In this document: positions 45,701 to 57,028 of the stretch, one piece after another
Numbering within the stretch: the stretch's first letter is position 1
Layout: every line of letters starts with the position of its first letter
Source: Macrolepiota albuminosa
Taxonomy: Eukaryota; Basidiomycota; Agaricomycetes; Agaricales; Agaricaceae
Length of the DNA: 64,000 nt
Assembly (NCBI GenBank): GCA_027475525.1
Contig: JAMWFC010000132.1
Coordinates: 1,222,352 to 1,286,351 of the forward strand
Reading direction: 5' to 3'
The notes under the pieces: model-generated
What the model saw: the letters and a program-made list of their open reading frames with translations, nothing else
Database searches by the model: none
Told to the model about the DNA's origin: nothing
Position numbers and translations under genes: made by a program

Positions 45701-47521
45701 AAAGTTGCTGGAGCATTGCAGTCTCCAATCTGCATTATATTGCTCGTGAATGTACCCATGATCGACGCAAATACGGTCTTGGGTACGTCCTCGGTGCGAA
45801 TGCGCACCTGCTCGTAAGCGTCAGTAAGGTCAATCTTCGAGCGATACTTCGCCCGAGCCACGTCTTCCCGGATCACCTCTTGATCTGGTAAAGGAGTTAC
45901 ATCCTTTATAGTATTGTCATTGCGCTGACGCGCATCAAGAGCTGTTCGAAGGGTTCCATCCTTCTTCGGGATGCACAATAACGGTGCAGCTTGAGCGGTG
46001 GTGCATGGGGACCACCATTGAGCATTCAAATAGCGATTAGTCTTATCGCGTAGTTGCTCCTGGAGGGCGCGCGGACAGCGCGGCAAGTGGTACTTATACT
46101 GCTTGCTCTCGTCTATGAGATTAATCTCATGGTTCACCTCCCGCCATGGCGGCAGCTCCTCCTTGGTCCCGTTGACCATGTCGGCAAATTCTTCTTGCCA
46201 TTGCTGACGCAACCGAGGAATATCTTCCTCACAAAGGCTTGTCGCCTTCTGCTTCCCCTTCATGCGTACCGGGGGAAGTACTTCCACCGTCTCTGAGGGT
46301 GGTCGAGGCGGCGGTGCATACTGCTCGCGCATTGCGAGCACCCGATTGACACTGTCATCGGGTATATGTAGTCTCAACGGAGCACCCGCTGCCGCTGTCT
46401 TATAAGCCACGAGGCTTCTTCCCTCACGTACAAGTGAGTACGCTACGGACACCTCGTCCGAGGCTGGCTGGCGATCTTATAAGCCACGAGGCTTCTTCCC
46501 TCACGTACAAGTGAGTACGCTACGGACACCTCGTCCGAGGCTGGCTGGCGATACGCTGGTTGACGGTCATCCGTCTCTGGTGCGCATTTCGCGCACACGT
46601 GGCTGCCACCAGCTCGTTCCACTCTTGCGGCATTCGGGGGTCGTATGCCCAGTCGTACTCCGGTAGGGGAGCTGGTCGTTCCCATAGAGACCGTGTGTCC
46701 CCCTCTACTGAGGCTTCCGCCTCTCGAATGCTGTCTTTCAAGTCTTCCAACTTGACTCGTGAGGACGTAGGTGGACATACGTCCACTGAGTCCTCCCGTC
46801 ATCTCGCCTTGCGATGGCGTTTGTCTGGAGGCCTTGCGCCTCGAATCTCGGGAGCGCGTCCACTGAGTCCTCCCGTCATCTCGCCTTGCGATGGCGTTTG
46901 TCTGGAGGCCTTGCGCCTCGAATCTCGGGAGCGATTATTCTCCCATAGAGACCGTGTGTCCCCCTCTACTGAGGCTTCCGCCTCTCGAATGCTGTCTTTC
47001 AAGTCTTCCAACTTGACTCGTGAGGACGTAGGTGGACATACGTCCACTGAGTCCTCCCGTCGTCTCGCCTTGCAATGGCGTCTTCCAACTTGACTCGTGA
47101 GGACGTAGGTGGACATACGTCCACTGAGTCCTCCCGTCGTCTCGCCTTGCAATGGCGTTTGTCTGGAGGCCTTGCGCCTCGAATCTCGGGAGCAATTATT
47201 CTCCCATAGAGACCGTGTGTCCCCCTCTACTGAGGCTTCCGCCTCTCGAATGCTGTCTTTCAAGTCTTCCAACTTGACTCGTGAGGACGTAGGTGGACAT
47301 ACGTCCACTGAGTCCTCCCGTCGTCTCGCCTTGCGATGGCGTTTGTCTGGAGGCCTTGCGCCTCGAATCTCGGGAGCAATTATTCGCTCGTTGCTCCTCT
47401 TGGAGGCTTGATACTCCTCCTCGCTCATCATTACCACGTTGTGGTCTGCGCTTAGTCCAGGCCTAGCCTGCACTTCCTCCTCCCCATCCTCCACGGTCGG
47501 CACTCTGCGCCGGCCAAGTCA
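42790..47521 (-). CDS. Pol polyprotein of family B, broken by 77-bp duplications
   Basis: Segments in order: N-terminal linker (47518-46450), RT (about 46250-45360, with DLTDAYEQVRI and VYLDDIFIYSD), RNase H (45300-44500, LICDASKTGVGAMYG, NYAVHELETLAI), integrase zinc region (ALVGHFGAARTLGYIRR near 44160, then CAACQ near 44030), DDE core (GMDFVGPF, VSDRDSKFTS, QTDGQTERVNR), and a C-terminal chromodomain (FVECIIGHRW, TTWEPHSHC) ending 42790. Each break coincides with an exact 77-bp duplication (43912, 44329, 45202, 46399, 46780, 47003). The chromodomain, which can direct integration to marked chromatin, places it among chromoviruses. Confidence 0.85.
46660..47400 (-). repeat. Three-copy ~186-bp tandem repeat in the pol N-terminal linker
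   Basis: CCCATAGAGACCGTGTGTCC occurs at about 46681, 46940 and 47203, spacing 259 and 263 bp. Each spacing contains a 77-bp duplication, leaving a unit near 182-186 bp. Only the rightmost unit is read in a natural frame (APEIRGARPPDKRHRKARR). The array is probably at least partly an assembly product. Confidence 0.5.
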
Positions 47522-47595
47522 TGGAGAGTCCTTGCGTTTCTCCGTAGTGCGATGACGTCGCAGACCTCCACGGTCGGCACTCTGCGCCGGCCAAG

Positions 47596-50500
47596 TCATG
47601 GAGAGTCCTTGCGTTTCTCCGTAGTGCGATGACGTCGCAGACAATTATCAATGTCGTCTGCTGTAGCTCGCTCGGCTGGGATCACTTTCCCATTCACTAG
47701 CACCTGAGAATGGTCAAAGTCTAATATGACTTTGTTACGCCGCATGAATGGCGTTCCCAGTATCATGTCGTAGCGATCGAAGTTCGCTACATCCATGTAT
47801 TCACGGCTACGTGAGCCCGGCGTTTGGACATTCACATTTGTCCCGTATTGCACCATGGCTCGGCTCCCTACGGTGCCCAGCTGTAACGCCAATGGCGTAT
47901 CCAACTCCTGCACGGATATTCCGTACACATGGGCGAACTGGGGTGTTATGCCCGATGTGGTACTCCCAGAGTCCCATAGGGTCCATGCCTTGTGGCCGTC
48001 TACGTCCACATACGAGACCAGGCACTCCTTGTCTGCTCGCTTCAATGTAGGGCGCTGCAAAGTGCCCTCTGCACGACGAAGGGTCACCTTCTTCATCCGA
48101 ACTACGTTATTCCGTTCGGGATCATTTGTGGACGGCCAATCCGTCATCGCCGCTAGGCACTCAGAGTCGCTGTCGCGACTGTAATACTCATTGTCGTAGA
48201 CGTCGTCATATACGTCGACTGTGACGTACTCCTCCCCCTCCACGACCACACTCTCGGGCTCGGCGCCCGATGCCTCCTCTGGGGGCTCCTGGTCGTTTGT
48301 GGGGTTCTCTGCCTCAGAATCGGCAGATACGTCTCCGTCACTCCCACTTGCGGCTGCAGTATATGCAGCTCGAAGGTGGGCGCGGGGTGCATACCCCTTC
48401 CTCGGGGGTCCTGGCTTCGCAGGGCAGTTGGTAGCGTAGTGGCCTGGTTGGCCACACGCGAAACAAGTCCCCGTCTGACCTGGTGGGTTGGCCGGTTTGA
48501 AGTCCGGCCTTGATTTAGGACGTTCTCCGTCCGGCGCCCGCTCTGGGCGTGGGCGGCTCCGCCCTCGGTTCGCAACAGGGGTCTTGCGTACAACAAACCG
48601 CGTGTTGCGGTCACGATCCAAATCGGTCTTCTTGGCCAGGAAGGTCCCCACATGCTGACCCCGTGAGGGCGTCCCACCAGGCGGTAGTCGCCTGGGTCCC
48701 CCTTTGTGTCCACTCCGGTGTTCGTAGTGGTTAGCAGTCTTCAGAGACTGCTCATACCGGATGGCGTATGCCACAAATTCTTCCACATCGTTGACCTCTG
48801 GGGACAATCCGTCCTCACGTATCAAATAGCGGCGCATATCCGCTGGAATGCCATCCAAGAACGTTTCGAGCATTGTATACCCGTCCGGATATACTGCCAT
48901 GTTCTGGGCATGGTCATTAAGGGTATCATAGAACCCTTGTACTCCCAACTTCTCGGTGTACTTGGCGGACTGGAAGTCCCGCCTTGCATCCTGGAGCGTT
49001 GAGGGGTGTACGAATCGATCGTACAGTCCTGTAAGGACTCCTTTAAACGTCCAGTCATATTGGACACGGTTGACGTGCAGTACTGCCCGTCGAAACCATC
49101 CCATGGCCTCTCCGGCCAAGAACTCAGGCAGAACAAAAATTCGTTCTCGGTCCATACGGTCACCTCCGTATAAGCACATGGCAAGATGGGTGCATACATC
49201 CATCGCCCAATCTTCCAGGTCGCTGAACTTGGACACGCCTGTATAGGCGCGAATGTGCCTACTGTCTGCTTTACGCAGCTTCACTCCGTCTGGTAACCGT
49301 AAGGTTACGCCCAGGGCATCATCGACTACTCGATGCAGGCGATCGTGCATGGCTTCACGATGCATTCGGATGGCTTCCCGCTGACCCGGGGATCTAGTCG
49401 CCAAATCAGCGGCTTGGGGAAGTGACTTTCCCCGTCCACCTTGCGGGGGACGTCCCGAGCCTCCTCGACTGTGGGCATAATTGCCCTCGTCTCGAGGAAT
49501 CGACCTAGGGCCGTCATCCCGGCCGTTACCAGGGACATCACGTCTCGTGGCGCCATCTCGATCGAGGAAGTCTCCTCGATCATGATCGTTGCGCCGCCCT
49601 GGACCTGGAGAAGCTTGATTCTCCTGACCCTGCGTGACGAATTGACGACGCATCTCGTCAATGGGCTTAGTGCCCTCGAATACGATGCCCTGATCGTCTA
49701 TAAGGGACTGTCCCTTAGTCCTGAGGTCGCCATTGCGCATACGTTGGTACGCGACTCTGTCGCTCAACGTTTCGGCCATGGGCACGCGCGGCATCACGGA
49801 TGCCTCGCTTTCCACTTTGAGCACAGTGCTATCGTGCCCATCCGGACCTGACATATCTGTCCTACGGTCATGGTTACGCATGTGCGGGGGCTCCTCACGC
49901 CACCCTTGTCCTGCTGGAGTATAAAAAGTACTCACCGGTCTTACTTCGGGCACTTCTTGCGCCCGTGCTAGTGCCTCCACTAGCTCGATTCCGACGTCTT
50001 GATTGCGTCGTGCCGAGCATTCCTCGGACGTGTGGCTCCAGGGGGTCGAGACCCCCGATTGCCGTGTGGCCTTACGCTGCACATACATTTGCAGCTCCAT
50101 AGTGAGCACTCTCACCATTAAATCAGTATATTTCGTACTGAATACATTGGGCACTTCATGCCCTTGTCGCCTAAGTGCTACTATATGGGCTGACGCGTAG
50201 CGCTCGAGTCGCGCTTGGGTGGTGTATTTCATCACCTCTGGGTGCAAGTCCCAGAACACCCGCAAGCGCACGGTGTACGCGGTTTTCAGCCGCTGTTCCT
50301 CTGCTCCGGCGTCGTCGTCACTTGACGACTCCATCACCTCCTCTGGAAGCTCTACAACCTCCGGAGCTTCCTCCACTGCTGGTGTGCGCGGAAATCGATC
50401 TTCCGCGCTGTATCCTTCAGGCCTTGCAGCCTCCTCCGGTACCTCTTCTAAGCGGGCTTCCGCTACTTTAGCAGGCATTGGCCCCGCTGTGGACCGCCTG

Positions 50501-50685
50501 GTCCCACTGCTCCGGCTCGTAGGGAGGGCTCTCCCAGTCCGTACTGACGACTCGGCGTCTCCTGGGGTGCCATAGGCGCCGGTTGACTGTCGGCCGTCCT
50601 GTGGGGGTCCTTTGGAAGCCAGTCGGCTAGACCGTCGCGGTCCTCCTGGCAGCTGCGTAACTGGGGGCGTTAATCCCCCGGGCAT
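47596..50685 (-). CDS. Gag-protease polyprotein of family B
   Basis: 1029 residues. Retrotransposon Gag core features lie mid-protein (AMGWFRRAVLHVNRVQYDW, GFYDTLNDHAQNMAVYPDGY). A canonical CCHC zinc knuckle CFACGQPGHYATNC sits near residue 738, and an aspartic protease motif TLWDSGSTTSG near residue 903. The ORF ends at TGA (47598-47596) within a 77-bp duplication (47490/47567). With one copy removed, pol continues in the same frame after this TGA. The N-terminus is long and acidic/Pro-rich for a Gag. Confidence 0.88.
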   Translation of the reverse strand: MPGGLTPPVTQLPGGPRRSSRLASKGPPQDGRQSTGAYGTPGDAESSVRTGRALPTSRSSGTRRSTAGPMPAKVAEARLEEVPEEAARPEGYSAEDRFPRTPAVEEAPEVVELPEEVMESSSDDDAGAEEQRLKTAYTVRLRVFWDLHPEVMKYTTQARLERYASAHIVALRRQGHEVPNVFSTKYTDLMVRVLTMELQMYVQRKATRQSGVSTPWSHTSEECSARRNQDVGIELVEALARAQEVPEVRPVSTFYTPAGQGWREEPPHMRNHDRRTDMSGPDGHDSTVLKVESEASVMPRVPMAETLSDRVAYQRMRNGDLRTKGQSLIDDQGIVFEGTKPIDEMRRQFVTQGQENQASPGPGRRNDHDRGDFLDRDGATRRDVPGNGRDDGPRSIPRDEGNYAHSRGGSGRPPQGGRGKSLPQAADLATRSPGQREAIRMHREAMHDRLHRVVDDALGVTLRLPDGVKLRKADSRHIRAYTGVSKFSDLEDWAMDVCTHLAMCLYGGDRMDRERIFVLPEFLAGEAMGWFRRAVLHVNRVQYDWTFKGVLTGLYDRFVHPSTLQDARRDFQSAKYTEKLGVQGFYDTLNDHAQNMAVYPDGYTMLETFLDGIPADMRRYLIREDGLSPEVNDVEEFVAYAIRYEQSLKTANHYEHRSGHKGGPRRLPPGGTPSRGQHVGTFLAKKTDLDRDRNTRFVVRKTPVANRGRSRPRPERAPDGERPKSRPDFKPANPPGQTGTCFACGQPGHYATNCPAKPGPPRKGYAPRAHLRAAYTAAASGSDGDVSADSEAENPTNDQEPPEEASGAEPESVVVEGEEYVTVDVYDDVYDNEYYSRDSDSECLAAMTDWPSTNDPERNNVVRMKKVTLRRAEGTLQRPTLKRADKECLVSYVDVDGHKAWTLWDSGSTTSGITPQFAHVYGISVQELDTPLALQLGTVGSRAMVQYGTNVNVQTPGSRSREYMDVANFDRYDMILGTPFMRRNKVILDFDHSQVLVNGKVIPAERATADDIDNCLRRHRTTEKRKDSP

Positions 50686-51038
50686 CTTGTTCTGGAGGCG
50701 TTGCGGGCTGTCCTGTTGTGAGCTTTCAGCTCTCCGGGCCTCGCTCTCATTCCCGGCTAGGTCGGTACTCTGACCTCAGTCTCGAGCCTTGGGTCTTACC
50801 TGACCCGCATTGGACGCTGACGCGTCCTGGATGTCTGCTGGGTCTCCCCGTAGATCGTGGGCATTTCGCCCGCCGTCAGTGGGCGCTGCAAGTATGGGAT
50901 TACTCATCGATCCCCTGTTTGAAATTTGCACGGTGTGGCTGTGCAAGAAGCTCGAGAAGCTGATAGAGTTCTGTCAACGAACTCAACGACTGACGTCGGA
51001 TGCTAGGCAATAGATCCTAGCTGGCGGATTCAAAAAAA

Positions 51039-51349
51039 TGTAACGAAGTTACGTATTTGAGAGAGCTTAGTGTGCACACAACACTGAATCAGACCAGACC
51101 GGTCTATTGACAATGTAGTTTACAACAAAAATAAGCTGCTTTGTAAGCAGCTGAATAACTAATTATATACGAATGTAAATAAATATTATATTATAATAAA
51201 TATAATATAATATGTACTAATATACAGTAAGTAAAGCTATGTGGCCAACGCCACATAGCGGACTACGCTACATTAAATATAATATAATATGTACTAATAT
51301 ACAGTAAGTAAAGCTATGTGGCCAACGCCACATAGCGGACTACGCTACA
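51039..51349 (-). repeat. 5' LTR of family B plus a 77-bp terminal duplication
   Basis: 51039-51272 equals 39012-39245. The last 77 bp are repeated at 51273-51349. The target duplication TGCGT follows directly at 51350, so the extra 77 bp lie inside the element boundary; this is expected if an assembler overlap was left in place. Confidence 0.88.
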
Positions 51350-51596
51350 TGCGTGGGGCGTGATGCGTGATGGTCGGATGCGAGTCGCGTGATCCGATCG
51401 TTGGTGGCGGTTGATCCCGGGGTCCGTGATGCAGGGGTCCCGGAGGGCTGGCTGATGGCGGTCGCTGATGCGTGTGATGGCGGCGTCGGTAGCTGTGGGG
51501 GCGGGGTGTGCTGTGGGATTGACGAGAAGGGATTCCCGGGCGGGGCTCCGGGGGTGTCCCGGGGAGGTTCCGGGGGGGAGGGGTCATGACAGTTCT

Positions 51597-54036
51597 CCAA
51601 CGTATAAAGTATAGCGGTGGGACTTTTAGCGGTCACAAACTCCTCCTTTGTGCATCAAGGTTCAAAATACTCGGTCACATCTGCACTCCCGACGGTCGCG
51701 TTTCCGACGAGTCTCGCTTAGCACTCCTGGAGCGATGGGGTCCTTGCCATGACTTATCTGAAGTTCGTGCCTTTCTTGGTACTGTTGGCATTCTCAGGAT
51801 ATTCGTCAAGAATTTTGCTCATCGCGCACATGCCCTTAACCGACTCACCCGCACCAATGAGCCCTTCGAATTTGGGCCAGACCAGGTCACTGCCTAACGA
51901 GACTTAGTAAAAGCCCTACACGACGCCAAGCCCCTAGTTCCAATCAACTATAGCTCTGCTGACCCAGTTATCTTGGCGGTGGATACCTCGTACATTGCCG
52001 TTGGCTACTTCTTGTGCCAGTGCCTTAGCGACAATCGGAAACAGCGACGCTACAACCGCTTTGGGTCTATCACGCTAAACGACCAGGAATCTCGCTACAG
52101 TCAGCCTAAGCTAGAGCTCTATGGACTCTTCAAAGCCTTCCGGTCGCTAAAGATGTATTTGATTGGCGTGCGGAACCTGATTGTTGAAGTTGACGCTAGG
52201 TACATCAAAGGCATGCTGCAGAATCCCGATATCCAGCCATCTGCTAGTATGAACCGGTGGGTAGTCGCTATCCTCATGTTTCACTTTGAGTTGGTACACA
52301 TCAAGAGCTCTTTCCACGGACCGGATGGACTTTCTAGGCGACCACGGCAACCTGGCGACCCGGCAGTGGATCCACAGGCTGATAGCGATTTTGAGGACTG
52401 GATCGACCGATTACATGGTTTCGTGCACCTTATACAACAGCCAATCCCCCTCCTACGATGGCAACAGCCTACTAGTATCCTTCTACATCCCATTGTCCCT
52501 TACCACTCCGAGACCTTTAGCGCACCCCTCACATTCTACACGGCAAGCATTTTCAGTCAAAACTTGCCTCCAGTAAAAGTCGTACAAGAGCCCCATCCGC
52601 TAAGAGAAGACAGTAGAAACTTGACCTACGATGCCATTCCCTGATCTGCCAAGGCAAAGGCGGAAGACAGTCGCTTGTTAATAGTGGAACAATGGATACA
52701 AGACCTCAAGCGACCCGCAGGCCTTACCGACGAGCAATACGCAACCTTTATCCGATATGCCACCCACTTCTTCTTTACCAACAACCGCCTTTGGTGATGT
52801 AATCAAGATGGCGCTCACAAGCTGATCATCAAGCCAGAAAGTCGCTTACGAGTCCTGCGCACCATGCATGACGAACTAGGACATCAAGGTCTGTATGCTA
52901 CCTGAGCCTCCCTTTTAGAATGATTCTGGTGGCCACACGCTAGTGCCGACATCGCCTGGTACATTAGGACTTGCCACCTCTGCCAAATTCAACAAACATG
53001 CCAAGTGCTTATCCCACCAACCGTTGCAACGCCAGCTCCCCTCTTCAGCAAAATCTACATCGATACCATGCACATGCCCAAATCTGGTTGCTACAAGTAC
53101 ATCATTCAAGGTCGTTGCTCGCTAATCCACTGGCCTGAATTTCGAATGCTTCAAAGAGAAAATACCGAGGCGGTCGCCAAGTGGCTATTTGAGGACGTCA
53201 TTTGCCGTTGGGGAGCGCTAAGAGAAATCGTCACGGATAACGGTGTGCCAATTATCAAAGCGCTAACATATCTCGCCAAGAAATACAACATTCACCACAT
53301 TCGAGTATCTGGCTACAACAAGCGCGCCAATGGCCTGGTAGAGAGACCCCACTTTGACGTTCGGCAAGCGCTCTTCAAGGCAGTCGATGGTGACGAGTCT
53401 CGTTGGAGCGAAGCGACCTATTCAGTATTTTGGTCGGAAAGAGTTACCATTCGTAAGCGCATGGGTTGTTCTCCCTATTACGCAGCTACTGGCACCCATC
53501 CGTTACTCCCTGCCGACATTATAGAAGCGACCTACCTTCAACCAGCACCCAACAGTATCTTGGCGACTACCGATCTGATCGCCAGACGAGCCATTGATCT
53601 CCAGCGAAGGAAAGAAGATTTAGAGCGACTTCATGAGGTAGTCTTTAGCGCCCGTCGCCAAGCAGCCCTACGATTTGAAACCGAGCATAGCGCTACCATC
53701 AAAGATTACAACTTCCCGAGAGGAGCGCTAGTACTTATGCGCAACTCCAAAATTGAAACCTCATACAACAAGAAAATGTGCCCGCACTATCTAGGACCCT
53801 TGGTAGTTATCTCTCGTAACCGTGGAGGCGCTTACGTGCTCTGTGAATTAGATGGTTCAGTACTACATCGACCTGTTGCCACTTTTCACCTATTGCTGTA
53901 TCTCGCCAGGGAACAAATCGACTTGCCGCTTGAAGCGCTAGATATTGACACCGCCAAGCTGAAAGAACTTGAAGAAACCAAATTATTGGACGATGATGAC
54001 TTGCCGACTCTAGTTGAAGAAGAAGAAAATGATTAG
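51597..54036 (+). pseudogene. Family A copy 2 pol, 3' part
   Basis: It continues copy 2 pol after the insertion (QRIKYSGGTFSGHKLLL) through RNase H and integrase. In-frame stops occur near 51895, 52644, 52797, 52903 and 52920. From 53005 to 54036 the integrase core and C-terminus are open (TDNGVPIIKALTY, LVERPHFDV). The stops mostly involve C-to-T changes relative to copy 1, e.g. CGA to TGA. It can no longer make a full Pol. Confidence 0.88.
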
Positions 54037-54467
54037 AAAAGAATATATTGATGAGCTCCCTTTTTCTATTACTTGTCTTACTTATCTTTCTTGCCGATAC
54101 TTACTGTAATATATCCAACAGACACTTCTCTACATAGTCAAGTCGCAGCACTAGCGTGTTGCCAACGCTTAGCGCATTGCGCAACTCTCGCCAAGGGTTT
54201 TGCGCTATGATGATCTACTGAGTGTTTCCCTGTTCCTCAAAAATTTGTCTAAGTCCCTCACCTACAACTCCTTTTGCTAAAAACCTACCTTAGAATACTT
54301 GCCGCTTGCGTTCTCTTTGCTTTACTTTCTTCACTCTCTGCTGTTGCGCTAACTCAGATTACTAGACTTATCCGCCCACTCAGCAAGAAGGCGGCAAAAA
54401 CAGTTATATATCACAACAGCAACAGAAATATATGTATATACAGTGGCCTCTCTACACTAAGGTCTGC
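54037..54467. other. Family A spacer, copy 2
   Basis: Homologous to 7522-7944, with no coding sequence. Confidence 0.6.
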
Positions 54468-56858
54468 TCAGTCACTCTCATCGTCCATCAGCAAGGAGTT
54501 GTCGGAAACTGGCAAAGAGGAGTCGCGAAGTTGCAGAAGATCGCCCAGCAAGATGTTGTTGGCGGTCTGCCAATCCATGGTGGCTTGGCAATCTGCCTGG
54601 TAGTCGCGAAGAACGCTAAGACTACAACCAAGGTTGGAGTAGCGCAATCTTAGCACCATTAGCTGCCCTCGGACTCGCTCCTGTTCTCGCCCTATTGCTG
54701 CCTCCATCATTGCCGCCCTCCTCGAAAACCTCTCCAGCATCTCCCGTGGGTTAAGTGCCACCACCGGGTACATGAGGTCTTGTCCCAGCCAGTTAAAAGC
54801 GTCGCCAGTGACTGTTAGCTGCAGCTGAAGAGTCCACAAGGGATTGACTCTGGCGACCACGGGGCGCCTAGGCTCCAGTCCGGCAATGTCCTCAGGGTCT
54901 GATACCTCCCAAGAGGCAACGCTACTGTAGGGAGGCAGCCAGCGCCACTCAGGCTCCTCCCTGGCAACTCCTGCCGCTCCCTCCCCTTTGCCAGCCACCA
55001 CCTCGTCGCCTTCCCGTTGAGTAGCCAAGGTCTCTTCTTCACCCTTGGTGTCCTCATCCCCTCCCGTTGCCGCCCCCTCTGCCTTCTCCTCCTCCCCCAT
55101 CTCAACATCTGCGGGAGCGTCTTCCCGCTCCTCTTGAGGCGCCTCCCGCTCTTCCTCCTCCTGCTCTCCGCCAAGAGACCTTGCCGCCAAGTAAATGGGC
55201 GACAAGAGACCGCTGGGGCCAGCCTCTGTGTCATGAGGCGGAAGGCGACTAGCCGCCAATGCCTTCTCCAGGTCCTCCATCTCAGTGTTCTTTGGAGCTG
55301 GCGAGGGGGAAGGCGACGACGAGACCACCCGAGGTCGCTTGGCTTTGCCCTTCCCTTTGCTTGGGGAAGGGGCTTGTCGTTTTTCTAGGACCGAAGTCCC
55401 TTGGCGCTCTCCAGCACCTCGATTGCCGACTGTTTCTGACCCATCTCCTTGGCACGTCGGCAACGCCAAGGAGGCACGTCCAATGGCTGCCATTCCTCTG
55501 GTGGCAACCTTCCTCTTCTGGCCTTCCATGAACTCCCTGGCCCTCCTCACCAAAACAGCACGCGAAAATGTTTTCTTGACAAGTGCGTCTGGCGCGCCGC
55601 CACGCTCGCGACTCTTGGCCCCGTCGATAGTACAGGCGCGCTTGAGAGCGCCACAACGATAGCACGGCTGGGCCCCAGTCGGGAACCAACAGCCTTCTGG
55701 GTCGTTGTCGGCCCAGCACTTGTCACACTAGCGCTACAAGTCAGCAAGAGATTTAAGGAGACAGACAAGTCACTTACCGCTCTCCATGCCTCCTTAAACG
55801 CCTGCCGAGTCGCCAGGGAAACAGTCTTTTTCCCCTTCATCTCCTCCATTACGATCCCGGCCTCCTGCCCCTCGTCAAGGACGGCCTCCTCCCGACGCAG
55901 CAAAAGCAAACCTTTCAGCTCCTTGTCGTCAAAAGAACTTTGTGTTGGCGCCTACAGAAACTTAGTAATTCTAGTCCAAAAAGAAGAGTACCACTCACCA
56001 CGTATTAAGGAGCCGCCTTGCGACTCTGCAGATGTCGTTAGCGACCGTCGGCAACGGCAAGCGAAATTCAGCACTTACCTTATGCTTGGAAGCACCTACC
56101 GGCTTCCTCGGCAAGCCCGACTTGCTAGCCGGCAACACTGGGCTCAAGGTGCTGCCAGCGCGACCTACCTTGCCAGATTCTTCAGTCTCCTGCCTCTCGG
56201 CAGCAGGCGCCTTCCCTGCAGCAACTCCCTCCATCTCCTCCGCCAACTCCCTGACCTGCTCCCACTCCTCCAAAGCCCTGGTAATCTCCCGGGCATCCTG
56301 GGACACTTCTTCTTGCCGTGCCGCCAGCTCCTCAGCTACCTGCATGCACGCTAAGGGCGCCAACACCTCCTGTTTGCTGTGTGGGGATAAATCAGACCAG
56401 AGCTAAGTTATGATGAAGTGGTTAGAAATACTCACTCTGCCGCAGGCACGCTTACCGTCATCGGCAATGCCCTGGACAGAATGTCCTCCAACTCGTCCTC
56501 AATGGTCGGAACGAAAGGGGACGCCTGGAAATATAATCAGCTAGTAACACGGCAAGAACTGTAAGGTACTTACAAAATGAGCAAAAGGCGCTAACCACTC
56601 CGTGCCACGATGATCCAAGTACTGCGACCAGCACCATTCTCAAACCTCTATCTCGCAATCCCAACCCACGCCAAGAATGCGCACCTCCAGCCACCGCTCG
56701 TACAGCTTCATAATGGCAACCACCAAATTTACAGGCACGTCCGCGCCAACGCCATCGATCTGTTTGAGAAAATTGTTGGCCTTGATGATATAAGCGTGGG
56801 CCGCGTCTTGGGCCTCACGTGAGGGAACAGGAGGCGGAGTTGGAATACGGAAAGACAT
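54468..56858 (-). pseudogene. Antisense accessory gene of family A, copy 2 (decayed)
   Basis: The same gene as 7945-10345 with the same exon order. The start MSFRIPTPPPVPSREAQ is kept at 56858, but exon 1 has a stop at about 56642 where copy 1 has CGG. The last exon (about 55728-54468) is still open and keeps the cysteine cluster, the KGKGKAKR stretch and the QDLMYPVVALNPREMLERFS block. Exon sequences are more similar than introns by eye, which suggests the protein was once maintained. Confidence 0.8.
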
Positions 56859-57017
56859 ATTTTGTTTTATTGAGCACCAGGTAGAGATGGGGAGAAGAAA
56901 CGAAGTCGAGACTCATGCGCCAGGACTATAAACGAAATCTCAAGAACGCATGGACCACTTGTCACAAAAGCGGTAACAGTAGCCTTATTTGGTGACTGAG
57001 GACAGTCAATTTTTCAG

Positions 57018-57028
57018 TTGGGGGGAGA
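57018..57028 (+). other. Polypurine tract of family A copy 2
   Basis: TTGGGGGGAGA directly before the LTR, identical to copy 1. Confidence 0.75.

Larger units (their letters stand above)
39012..51349 (-). mobile_element. Full-length chromovirus (Ty3/Gypsy), family B
   Basis: LTRs of 234 bp at 39012-39245 and 51039-51272 appear identical by eye. A 5-bp duplication TGCGT flanks the element (39007-39011 and 51350-51354). The polypurine tract lies on the minus strand next to 39245, so the element reads right to left: gag-protease, RT, RNase H, integrase with chromodomain, then a large extra ORF. The right LTR is followed by an exact repeat of its last 77 bp (51273-51349). Other 77-bp duplications break pol and the extra ORF. 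Identical LTRs mean a young insertion. Confidence 0.93.
38460..51591 (+). mobile_element. Solo LTR C inserted in family A copy 2, itself interrupted
   Basis: The LTR runs TGTCAGG (38460) to ...CATGACA (51591), with short inverted ends TGTCA/TGACA, and is flanked by GTTCT at 38455-38459 and 51592-51596. Removing the family B element (39012-51349) and one TGCGT leaves a 789-bp LTR with no internal coding region, so it is a solo LTR. The left arm (38460-39011) matches 12073-11474 inverted, and the right arm (51355-51591) matches 77-1 inverted. Confidence 0.88.
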
